Assembly: GCA_050013835.1 (NCBI GenBank) | Contig: JBEKEM010000013.1 | Location: 1-54,792 of the forward strand | Reading direction: 5' to 3' | Source of the DNA: Bog-793 sp050013835 | Lineage (GTDB): Bacteria; Actinomycetota; Acidimicrobiia; Acidimicrobiales; Bog-793 | DNA length: 54,792 nucleotides | In this document: positions 27,157-33,982 of the stretch, one piece after another | Layout of the letters: every line of letters begins with the position of its first letter | Numbering within the stretch: position 1 is the first letter of the stretch | Made by a program: the position numbers and the translations under genes | The notes under the pieces: generated by a model | Seen by the model: the letters and a program-made list of their open reading frames with translations, nothing else | Database searches by the model: none | What the model was told of the DNA's origin: nothing

Positions 27157-27605
27157 TTGGTTGCTCATTATCGCGTCGCGACTGCGGCGGCCGTGCACAT
27201 CGCCGAGGTGCCAGAAGAAGTGGGCCAAGCGCTTGGTGGGGGCAAGCGTCCAGCAGTAAGCATCACGATCAGCGGGCATTCCGGGAATAGCAGAAGCCGA
27301 TCATGCGCGGCCGCAACCCGATCGGACTCAGCAGCGCCAACCGGAGAGCTGCCGGTGTCCCAACCGGTGACGAGGTCGAGTTCGAGGTCGAGCTAGATGT
27401 CGAGCCCCGCGTGTTAGTTGAGCCAACGGACTTCACCGATGCCCTGGACGCGGATCCAGCCGCTCGCGGCGCGTATGACGACTGTCGTAATGCTGGATGC
27501 GGGAGAAAGTGCACCGTCGAGAGAGCGAAGAGGCCCGAGACACGCTCATGGCGGATCGATGCCGCATTGGTCAGCTGGCGAGATTTCGAGTCAACGACAG
27601 ACTGA
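27157..27605 (+). pseudogene. Frameshifted DUF1905 / YdeI (OmdA)-like gene
   Basis: Two overlapping frames together resemble one DUF1905-plus-YdeI protein. Frame one (27157-27396) has VPEEVGQALGGGKRPAVSIT then ISGH, the DUF1905 core. Frame two (27303-27605) has SSANRRAAGVPTGDEVEFEV then ELDVEPR, followed by TDFTDALDADPAARGAYD and AKRPETRSWRI, the YdeI/OmdA signature. The proper order is split by at least one frameshift near 27290-27305, and the segment around 27480-27510 is also degraded. The family is implicated in bacteriocin or stress tolerance. It is a broken relic in the accessory zone. Confidence 0.7.
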
Positions 27606-27686
27606 GCGCCCCGCTCCGAGACAAGAGCGACCAATGCACCAACCTTCTTAACGAAATAGTCTTCACCGCGTCTCGCCCACTGCCCC

Positions 27687-27722
27687 CGATCGCCGGGTAA
27701 GTGTGGCAGTGCGGCACCTCGG
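27687..27722 (+). repeat. Dispersed repeat copy A
   Basis: CGATCGCCGGGTAAGTGTGG then CAGTGCGGCACCTCGG. One of five related ~35-bp sequences in the window, all on the same strand, sharing a GGTAxGTGxGxCAGTxCGGCAC core. It lies just after the frameshifted DUF1905/YdeI relic. Confidence 0.75.
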
Positions 27723-27770
27723 TGGCAATCTGCGGTTGCGTGCCACGGGCCTGTTGCGCCCCACAAGCAG

Positions 27771-28034
27771 TCAGGCCGAGCCGATGACCTCGCCGAACTG
27801 GATGGTGCCCAGAGTCACGCCGGGTGCCTCGGCACCTTCGGGAGGAGCGGCAGCGCGGGCCTGCTCCTTGGTCTCGAACACCTGGACCGAGACCCCGTGG
27901 GTGTCGTCGACGGCCACGAAGTAGGCGCTGAGAAAACCAGGGGCCCCCTTCATCATTGGTAGTACCTCCTCATCGAGGCCCCGCTTCGCCTCGGGCAGGT
28001 CGGTGATGTTGGCGTGGATCACGATGGCGTGCAT
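27771..28034 (-). CDS. Small ABM-fold (antibiotic biosynthesis monooxygenase-like) protein
   Basis: An 87-residue protein starting MHAIVIHANITDLPEAKRGL with PMMKGAPGFLSAYFVAVDDT and VSVQVFETKEQARAA. This is the dimeric alpha+beta-barrel pattern: strand, helix, a GF.SA strand, then ETKEQA in the second helix. The fold includes heme-degrading and cofactor-free monooxygenases, but many members are of unknown role. An upstream AGGGAGAACAGCC serves as the ribosome-binding site for ATG 28034. It appears intact although the flanks are decayed. Confidence 0.8.
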   Translation of the reverse strand: MHAIVIHANITDLPEAKRGLDEEVLPMMKGAPGFLSAYFVAVDDTHGVSVQVFETKEQARAAAPPEGAEAPGVTLGTIQFGEVIGSA

Positions 28035-28123
28035 GGCTGTTCTCCCTGTTCGGCTGGTGATTCATTACGTTGACTGCGGTTGAGCGTGACTCCTCCTGCG
28101 CGAATATCACTGAACCGTTCCAT

Positions 28124-28157
28124 GCCACCGGGTATGTGCGGCAGTACGGCACTTTGT
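28124..28157 (+). repeat. Dispersed repeat copy C
   Basis: GCCACCGGGTATGTGCGGCA then GTACGGCACTTTGT. Same core as copy A with several substitutions. It lies upstream of the ABM-fold gene, in a stretch with no recognised gene. Confidence 0.7.
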
Positions 28158-28307
28158 CAACAGGGCCAGCCCCCACTCATGAGCCCAGTCGCTGGCTATT
28201 CCTGGCATCCGCTTGAGAGTGGCGGCGAAGCGCAGACTGGATATTGTCGAATTTCGGCGAACGTGTTAACGCAGCGGGACAAACAGCCCCTCGATCAGTA
28301 ATGGCCG

Positions 28308-28868
28308 CTAACTGAAGCTGACCTTGCCTGAACCACTGATGCTCCCGACAGATGCGACTGGGCTTGCGCTGTTGCTTTCGTTGCACTGACCCTTGTGCTT
28401 GCCAGTCGCAAAGCGCGGAAGGATCGCGTCGAAGCTTTCGGTTATTTCCACCGTGCCGGAAATGCCCTTGTACAAGCCACTGCCGTTAAACAACGTAACT
28501 GGCCCGGAGGCCGCGAACGAGAACGAGCAGGTCGTCGTGTCGTTCACGGTTGGAAGAGCCGAGTTCGCTTTCTTCTTGAGAGTCTTGGTATTGATCTCGA
28601 ATCCACCGTGCTTAAGCACGATCTTGACGTAGTCGCCGTTCGAGTCGACCTTTCCATTCTGGTCGATGGTTGTCGCTGTGCCGTAGTCGCCGATCGCTCC
28701 GACGATCACGATTGGATCCGTCGCCCCGTTTTTCGGCGTAGCTGAAACGTAGATCGTGCCGCCCTTCGGGGTGCTCGATCCCCATGCGGATACGCCGCCG
28801 AACAGCCCGCTTCCAATGACCGCTACCCCAAGCACGATCGTGCCGGCACGTAGTCGACTCCTGCGCAT
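28308..28868 (-). CDS. Secreted protein of unknown function
   Basis: A 186-residue protein. ATG 28868 is preceded by GAGGAGCT. The N terminus is a signal peptide: MRRSRLRAG, a hydrophobic stretch and an AWGSS cleavage region. The mature part is Gly/Ser/Thr-rich with alternating polar and hydrophobic residues (beta-sheet), a SNGDYVKIVLKHGGFEI segment, and two cysteines that could pair (CSFSF and GQCNES). I do not recognise the family. It should be exported to the cell surface or medium. Its GC content looks lower than that of the housekeeping genes, in line with the accessory zone. Confidence 0.75.
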   Translation of the reverse strand: MRRSRLRAGTIVLGVAVIGSGLFGGVSAWGSSTPKGGTIYVSATPKNGATDPIVIVGAIGDYGTATTIDQNGKVDSNGDYVKIVLKHGGFEINTKTLKKKANSALPTVNDTTTCSFSFAASGPVTLFNGSGLYKGISGTVEITESFDAILPRFATGKHKGQCNESNSASPVASVGSISGSGKVSFS

Positions 28869-29322
28869 ATAGCTCCTCAATCGTCAGAAATTGTGTGGGC
28901 AACCTAGACATGGCTGGAATATTCAACAAGGACAGCATTCGGGATATTCCGCCTGCTATCGATCCGCTCATCGATCTAGCTGTTCTGCCGCACCGCTCAA
29001 CTTCACACCGCTCCTGGCCGTCCCCCTTCCCTCTCTTGGCACTCGACTCCCAAGGTGGCTACGGCCGAAAGAAAGCTCCCGTTTCTTGCCCCACTCTTGA
29101 TGCGCCAAAACGAACGAGACCGGGTGAGACACCCGTAGAGGTACCGCCCTCTGGGCGGGACTTCCTGCTGCCGAGCGCGTCTAGCGGGCCACGCGCTCGA
29201 GCGGGTTGGACGGGCCGCAAAGGTGCAAGTCTTTGACTCCGTTGGGTCACATGTGGGTCACGCCAACGCAGGTGCGCTCCGTGCTGACCGAGATAAGTAG
29301 CTGTTTACTTGGCCGTTGACCT
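28869..29322. other. 454-bp region, no gene recognised
   Basis: Upstream of the secreted-protein gene and left of the duplicated tRNA fragment. All frames are short and have no recognisable domain. It should contain the promoter of the secreted protein. The sequence GGGTCACATGTGGGTCACG near 29246 contains a short direct repeat (GGGTCAC) close to the tRNA-fragment junction. Confidence 0.4.
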
Positions 29323-29365
29323 GCGCCCCCGGCAGGACTCGAACCTGCGACACGCGGTTTAGGAA
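29323..29365 (-). repeat. 43-bp duplicate of the 3' half of tRNA-Arg (candidate attachment site)
   Basis: These 43 bp are identical to 33672-33714, which is the 3' half of the intact tRNA-Arg(CCU): discriminator, acceptor strand, T-arm, variable region and the anticodon-stem edge. Identity ends abruptly after AGGAA. A 3'-end tRNA copy with an intact tRNA gene 4.35 kb away in the same orientation is the standard footprint of site-specific integration into a tRNA gene. This copy is not a functional tRNA, since the 5' half is missing. Confidence 0.88.
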
Positions 29366-29818
29366 TCGGGCCGAGAAGGTCCACCTAAGCGAGTCCAGTC
29401 CGTTGAACTGGCCCTTGTGGGAGTGGCCGTCCACTCAGTCCGTTCAGTGCACGCGAATGTCGCTCCGTAGATTCCCAAGAGATTCCCGACCGGTCCATCC
29501 AAGGTCAGCCTTCGATGCGGTCGCTCAGTGACCGCGGCTGCCTCCGATCGGCACTTATGTCACGCTTCTGTTGCTCAAGCGAATTGTTATGGGCTACCTG
29601 GCGCGATACCGATCTCTGCCGAATCGGGCGCGGCCGCTCGGCTGCCCACCGCGAGGGCGTTCGCCCATCTGTGCGCGTGACCGACCTGGCGTTTTGGTCC
29701 CGGTCAACCCGGAGAGGTGGGTCGGCGTTCGGGGTGACGTTCTGATTCACGACCGCCGAAGAACACTACCTCGAGGGCACCTCACGACCCTGGAGTTGAC
29801 CCGTTCTCGAGGAGCGAG
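29366..29818. other. 453-bp region inside the island, no gene recognised
   Basis: Between the tRNA-Arg fragment and the sortase stop. Short frames on both strands overlap and none shows a domain. No integrase remnant could be recognised in any frame here, although this is one place where it could have been. Confidence 0.4.
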
Positions 29819-30481
29819 TTAGTTCCGAGAGGGCGTAACCGAGGAGAGGGAGGTGTACACGACGAGATTCGACAGGTAGTGGTGAGTCGAAGCGTCGAAC
29901 ACGCCGGTGCAGGTCACAAGCTGCAAGGTTGCTCGACCTGGTGACGCTTCGTAGATGCTTCGAGCGGGAAAGCTGCTCTTCGGATAGATGTCAATCGCGT
30001 CAACAACGAAATGCGCGACGACGCCGTCAGCCAACGTGACGTTGACCATCTCTCCCGGTCGAAGTGCTCCGAGGCGGAAGAACACCGCTGGCCCAGTGAC
30101 CGAGTCCACGTGGCCGAGGATCACCGCCGCACCAAGCTGTCCGGGCGTCGGACCGAGGCGATACCAACCGGGCTCCTGCCATTCGCTCGGAACCTGCACC
30201 GCGCCGTCGGGATTCAGCCCGAGCGACGTGAGCGGAGCTGCCACGTCGATCGCCGGGATGTCGAGCACGACCGGCACCGACCGCGCCAAGCCAACTTCGA
30301 GGACGCTCCTCTTGTTTGCCACCGGCTCCCTCGCCCGCGACGGCGATGCCGCGGTCGACCGCCGGATCGACCCGAGATCGTGGGTTGGCGAAGGCGGATG
30401 CTCCTGGGCCGCGAGACCGAAGCCAAGCGAGATCGATCCGCCCGCGAAAAGCAGTAACGAAAGGGCGAACCACCGGCGCAC
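29819..30481 (-). CDS. Sortase (class E/F-like transpeptidase)
   Basis: A 220-residue membrane-anchored transpeptidase: signal anchor at residues 4-24, a linker, and the sortase barrel from about 70. The active-site His is H124 in ILGHVDS and the Cys is C191 in LVTCTG, followed by FDASTHHYLSNLVVYT. In related sortases the stretch reads GHYRDN with the catalytic Arg; here that position is Leu203, so the Arg is not evident. GTG 30481 is used. It is transcribed in the same direction as, and 157 bp after, a gene for a protein with an FPATG sorting motif, which is almost certainly its substrate. Sortases cleave the motif between Thr and Gly and join the protein to the cell wall. Confidence 0.9.
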   Translation of the reverse strand: MRRWFALSLLLFAGGSISLGFGLAAQEHPPSPTHDLGSIRRSTAASPSRAREPVANKRSVLEVGLARSVPVVLDIPAIDVAAPLTSLGLNPDGAVQVPSEWQEPGWYRLGPTPGQLGAAVILGHVDSVTGPAVFFRLGALRPGEMVNVTLADGVVAHFVVDAIDIYPKSSFPARSIYEASPGRATLQLVTCTGVFDASTHHYLSNLVVYTSLSSVTPSRN

Positions 30482-30638
30482 GTTGTTTCGACCGTCCTTT
30501 AGGTTCGTGAGTCGATATCGGCGATGCGCCGGATCACCCCGCGGTGGGCACCCTCGTTTCGGTCCCGGGTCGTCTCGGTTTCGAACAGCGGGCGAATCGC
30601 CACATCACAACGCATCATTTCGGGACAACTGGCCCCTG

Positions 30639-31862
30639 TCAGAACCGCTCCGAGGTTCCTGAAGCGTCCGTGAGTGAAGTGCGCATGAGGCGCCGACGGC
30701 GTAACCCGACGATCGCCGCTCCTGCTCCGCCGAGGAGCGCAATCGCGCCGAACCACAGGAGATTCTCATCCTTCATACCTGAGGTGCCTCCGGCTCCAGT
30801 CGCGGGGAACCCCGACGGGACGACTTCGGTGGTCGTCGTTGTAGCCGGAACTGTTGTCGTGGTCGCTGCTGCTGTTGTCTTCTTAGCGAGAGATGCCGTC
30901 GTGGTCGCCTTGGCGGTCTTCGTGGTCGGCTTGGCCGTCGTCGTGGTCGGCTTGACCGTCGTCGTAGTCGGCTTGACCGTCGTCGTGGTCGGCTTGGCCG
31001 TCGTCGTGGTCGGCTTGGCCGTCGTCGTGGTCGGCTTGGCCGTCGTCGTGGTCGGCTTGACCGTCGTCGTGGTCGGCTTGGCCGTCGTCGTGGTCGGCTT
31101 GGCGGTCGTCGTGGTCGTGGGCGCGGACACGCTGCAGGTCGGGACGGTGATCGTGTTCGAGTCCAAGGTGACGGCCCCGTTTTGGGCGAGTTCACGTCCG
31201 GCGACTGTCGCACCAGTGTCGAGTGTGATCGACGTCAACGCGAGGGTGGTGCCGACGAAGCTCGTGTTCGTCCCGAGCGTTTCCGAGCTCCCAACGACCC
31301 AGAAGACGTTGCAGGCTTGGGCGCCGTTTTCGAGCAAGATATTGCTCGACGACGCGGTAATCACCGTCGATGCGGCATCGAAGATGAAGACAGTGGACGG
31401 GTCGCCCTGCCCGTTGAGCGTGAGCGTTCCGGTGAGCCCGAAGGTGCCTGCTGCGGAGTTATAGACCCCGCCACTTAGCACCGACCCGCCGAGCTCGGTC
31501 GCGATCGTGCTAACCGGCGTTCGCCCCGCTGCGTCGTTGTAGGCGGTCACGAGATCGTTCTGCGCGCCCTGCGTGACGGAGTTTCCTGCGTTGTCCGCAC
31601 CGTTGAGCGTGACCGAACCGAAGCCGGTCTCAGCCGTGGTAGGGAACGTTCCCACATCACCAGTGATCGTCGTCGCTCCGGTGTTGGTGATCCCAGAGCC
31701 CGCGAGCACCGCGAAACTTGAGGCGGTACCGAGCCCAACCGTGGCCTGGGCGGCGCTAGCCGTGCTCACGAACGCGGTCGCTCCCAACACTGCGCCGAAA
31801 ATCACCACGAATATGTTCCGCATTATCGATGTGCCGGCCCGAACTTGCAGTGCCTTCACCAT
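30639..31862 (-). CDS. Ice-binding-like (DUF3494) surface protein with Thr-rich stalk and FPATG sorting signal
   Basis: A 407-residue cell-wall protein. ATG 31862 starts MVKALQ, with the signal peptide MRNIFVVIFGAVLG...STASA after it; the frame stays open upstream to 31949. Residues ~45-240 are a DUF3494 beta-solenoid: LGTASSFAVLAGSGITNTG, TITGDVGTFP, GVYNSAAGTFGLTGTLTL, GAQACNVFWVVGSS and NGAVTLDSNTITV. Ten 7-residue repeats (TTTTAKP or TTTTVKP) form a stalk, then come GFPATGAGG, a membrane helix (LLWFGAIALLGGAGAAIVGL) and RRRR. That is a full sortase sorting signal with Phe in place of Leu. DUF3494 proteins bind ice or act as adhesins; in a non-polar acidophile adhesion is more likely. The cognate sortase follows. 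Confidence 0.9.
   Translation of the reverse strand: MVKALQVRAGTSIMRNIFVVIFGAVLGATAFVSTASAAQATVGLGTASSFAVLAGSGITNTGATTITGDVGTFPTTAETGFGSVTLNGADNAGNSVTQGAQNDLVTAYNDAAGRTPVSTIATELGGSVLSGGVYNSAAGTFGLTGTLTLNGQGDPSTVFIFDAASTVITASSSNILLENGAQACNVFWVVGSSETLGTNTSFVGTTLALTSITLDTGATVAGRELAQNGAVTLDSNTITVPTCSVSAPTTTTTAKPTTTTAKPTTTTVKPTTTTAKPTTTTAKPTTTTAKPTTTTVKPTTTTVKPTTTTAKPTTKTAKATTTASLAKKTTAAATTTTVPATTTTTEVVPSGFPATGAGGTSGMKDENLLWFGAIALLGGAGAAIVGLRRRRLMRTSLTDASGTSERF
30906..31115 (-). repeat. Ten tandem 21-bp repeats encoding the TTTT(A/V)KP stalk
   Basis: Ten 21-bp units in register with the reading frame. In the plus direction each reads close to GTCGTCGTGGTCGGCTTGGCC, with single-base changes that swap Ala for Val (GGCC to GACC) and a diverged last unit. 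Because units are whole codons, gain or loss changes stalk length without breaking the frame. This is a coding minisatellite, not CRISPR: there are no spacers. Confidence 0.92.
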
Positions 31863-32189
31863 GGGTCGCTCTTTTCCGAAGCCCGGTTTATGACGCCGCG
31901 TCGATAGCGCGTCGAGAAAACCCACAACAGCTTGGTCGCGTAGCCACACCGGACGGATGACTCAATTGAGTTGTGTGGCCACACAGGATGATTGGATTCC
32001 GCCGGCCTCGCGCGTTGTAGCCTCCCTCTTCGGACAACAACCGCTAGAGGCCCAGGGCGTGCGTTGGCACCTTCGTTGACTTCCCGGAGGAACACCTCGG
32101 CCGTAGCAAGCGATCCACCGGCATCCGGCGAGCCGGAACAGCTCTGGGTCGTAGACCGTATCGGGATTGGCCCTGTCCCACTCCGACCG
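31863..32189. other. 327-bp upstream region of the surface-protein gene
   Basis: Between the surface protein start and the stop of the next gene upstream. No gene is seen. It contains two adjacent perfect palindromes at 31960-31985 (listed separately). On the minus strand, TTGTGG with TATCGA about 15 bp further on is a weak promoter candidate between the palindromes and the ATG. Confidence 0.5.
31960..31985. promoter_or_regulatory. Two back-to-back perfect palindromes (candidate operator)
   Basis: ACTCAATTGAGT (31960-31971) and TGTGTGGCCACACA (31972-31985) abut directly, 98 bp upstream of the DUF3494 gene start. Each is a perfect even palindrome of 12 and 14 bp, the usual form of dimeric regulator sites. 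A half-like element GCCACACC lies nearby at 31943-31950. No regulator gene is within the island, so the factor would come from elsewhere in the genome. Confidence 0.5.
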
Positions 32190-32696
32190 TCAGTTACGGA
32201 TACAGCCCGAATGTTCTGCGTTGAACACTCGGACTAAGTACGTCTCCATGCCGGAGGGCGCCTTGCCGCCAACGCGGGAACTGAGATCGTAATAGATGTC
32301 GGCCCGCTCGTGCCGGAAGGCGCCAGTGCTTGGGTTCCGTAGTTTCACCACGCAGGTGACCGGGCGCTCAGCGGTCAGTTGCACCGGGTAGCGCGCCAAC
32401 TGACCTCCCGCACAACTGGGCTGACAGAGGTCGAAGATTAACGTGCCGGTCGCCGTGGCGTCCGCCAGCCTAGGTCGCTTCCACCGTAGGGCGGCGAGTT
32501 GATCGTGGTTGTCGAGATAGATCAACTTCGGGAAGTGCGGCCAAGCATAAAGAACGCCGAGCGTCATGCCCGTGAAAACGTACAGCTCCGGCGCCCTCGT
32601 AGAACGCGTCGTCGCGTTCGTACTACCCGTCAGGAACGGGAGGCCGAGTCCCACGACGAGCAGAGCGGACAGGCCGGCGATGCGGAGCTTGCCCAT
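32190..32696 (-). CDS. Exported protein of unknown function
   Basis: A 168-residue protein. ATG 32696 follows a strong GGAGGTGGCAC ribosome-binding site. The first ~29 residues are a signal peptide (MGKLRIAGLSALLVVGLGLP, then FLTGSTNA). The mature part has LYVFTGMTLGVLYAWPHFPK, a pair CQPSC, and two further cysteines (TCVVKLRN and HSGCIRN), suggesting disulfides outside the cell. I do not recognise the family. It is co-oriented with the surface protein and the sortase within the tRNA-bounded segment. Confidence 0.75.
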   Translation of the reverse strand: MGKLRIAGLSALLVVGLGLPFLTGSTNATTRSTRAPELYVFTGMTLGVLYAWPHFPKLIYLDNHDQLAALRWKRPRLADATATGTLIFDLCQPSCAGGQLARYPVQLTAERPVTCVVKLRNPSTGAFRHERADIYYDLSSRVGGKAPSGMETYLVRVFNAEHSGCIRN

Positions 32697-32963
32697 GTGC
32701 CACCTCCAGCTAGGACCAGAGGCCCCCAGCAGCCGAGATCATTGTCTGGCCGCAGGCCCGCGGGTACCAGGGTGCTAGGGGCCAACGGCTCTATCGCTGT
32801 CGAGGGGAGAGCTGAGGACGCGCTCATGGTTGACACTGACCCTCACTCCCGGAGCAACCTTGATCGTGAAGACCATGGGCTCGCCTCTCGTTGAACTCTA
32901 ACCGTGAGGCAGAACGCGTCTCGGAGTGGACTTGGTCGACTCCGAGCCACGACACAAGTCCAG

Positions 32964-33422
32964 CTACTTAGTTCCCTTCGATCCGGTGTCGCTCCAGGTT
33001 GTTGTACGGTCCTGGCGATAGGCGTTCTCCGCCTCGGCGAACCGCTTCTGGCGAGCGACCAGATCACCCAGGAGGACCATCGCATAAGGAGCCCAGTTGA
33101 GGTGGCCAGAAGCGATCGCCTGGCGGTAGGCCTCCTCAGCCTCGGCGAGTCGCTCCTGGTCAGCGAACAGCTCACTCAAGGCGTCCATCGCAAAGGGAGC
33201 CCAGTCGGCGTCACCAGAGGCGATCGCCTGGCGGTAGGCCTCCTCAACCTCAGCGAACCGCTCCTGGCGAGCGAGCAGCCTACCCAAGTCGTCCATCGCC
33301 GCAGGAGCAAAATCGGCGTGACCAGAGGCGATTGCCTGGCGGTAGGCCTCCTCAGCCTCGGCGATCGAGCGGGCGCTGCGCTTCGGACGCACCTTGAAGA
33401 GCAGGTTACGAAAGTCGTCCAT
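32964..33422 (-). CDS. Tetratricopeptide-like repeat protein
   Basis: A 152-residue protein dominated by three near-identical 36-residue units plus a partial fourth, each with AEAEEAYRQAIASG followed by an acidic/aromatic segment (HADFAPAAMDDLGRLLARQE type). The AEEAYRQAI pattern is TPR-like. ATG 33422, with GGAG nine bases upstream, is preferred to GTG 33449, whose ribosome-binding site would abut the start. Such proteins bind partners through the helical groove. The near-identity of units shows recent internal duplication. It lies at the tRNA end of the island. Confidence 0.75.
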   Translation of the reverse strand: MDDFRNLLFKVRPKRSARSIAEAEEAYRQAIASGHADFAPAAMDDLGRLLARQERFAEVEEAYRQAIASGDADWAPFAMDALSELFADQERLAEAEEAYRQAIASGHLNWAPYAMVLLGDLVARQKRFAEAENAYRQDRTTTWSDTGSKGTK

Positions 33423-33452
33423 CTGACCGGACTCCAATCTTCGGTCCACTCC

Positions 33453-33584
33453 TTATGAGAGCTCCGGGTCGTGTCGATGCTCCGCCCGCCACGTGCGGGC
33501 GAACTCTGCCGGGGTTACGTACCCGACCGATATGTGTGGCCTGTAGTGGTTGTCTTCGAGGCACCAGTCGTCCTCGGCAACCAT
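33453..33584 (-). pseudogene. IS3-type transposase C-terminal remnant
   Basis: A 43-codon frame ending at TAA 33453-33455 contains DWCLEDNHYRPHISVGYVTP followed by AEFARTWRAEH. This is the signature end of IS3-family OrfB integrase cores (typically DYNxxRPHSSLGYxTPAEFA). The catalytic DDE residues, start and terminal repeats are missing. It lies between the TPR gene and repeat copy B, only ~90 bp from the tRNA-Arg gene. Confidence 0.75.
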
Positions 33585-33624
33585 GGAGCAAGTCTTCCAA
33601 CACTTTGGAGGTCAGTACTACCCC

Positions 33625-33660
33625 TGATCGCCGGTTAGGTGTGGCAGTGCGGCACCTCGA
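33625..33660 (+). repeat. Dispersed repeat copy B
   Basis: TGATCGCCGGTTAGGTGTGG then CAGTGCGGCACCTCGA. It is very close to copy A (27687) and ends 12 bp from the tRNA-Arg 3' end. Copies A and B thus stand as direct repeats about 5.9 kb apart, enclosing the tRNA-bounded segment and its left flank. Confidence 0.75.
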
Positions 33661-33672
33661 GGATGCGAGAGG

Positions 33673-33745
33673 CGCCCCCGGCAGGACTCGAACCTGCGAC
33701 ACGCGGTTTAGGAAACCGCTGCTCTGTCCCCTGAGCTACGGGGGC
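33673..33745 (-). tRNA. tRNA-Arg (anticodon CCU)
   Basis: The minus strand gives a standard 73-nt cloverleaf: acceptor GCCCCCG pairing with CGGGGGC, T-arm GCAGG-TTCGAGT-CCTGC, anticodon loop TTCCTAA (anticodon CCT) in stem GCGGT/ACCGC, and discriminator G. CCA is not encoded. Its 3' half is duplicated at 29323-29365, so this gene looks like the integration target of the adjoining island. Confidence 0.95.
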
Positions 33746-33982
33746 GTTGTCCCTAACGACAAGCCAGGTTCGCGATTCTTATCGCGCGCGGAGCCCGGCC
33801 GTTCGACTCCGGCCACGCCGGGGAACCGTCAACCGAGGTGGTCGAGAGCATCGAGCCTAGGGGCATCCCGCGGGACACCCCGAGCGCCGTCGCGATCCTG
33901 AGTGCAGAATGGCGGGACCGGCCGGAGCCCGGTCGAGGATAAGTTGACGCGTCAGTCGCGGCACGTTCGAAAGGTGAGCAAG

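Noticed and set aside
29316..29531. 71-codon frame starting with a GRTRTCDTRF-type sequence
   Set aside because: This is the well-known translation artefact of tRNA 3' sequence; it simply reads through the tRNA-Arg fragment.
30906..31115. Possible CRISPR array because of regular repeats
   Set aside because: Units are contiguous 21-mers without spacers and encode a Thr-rich stalk in frame.
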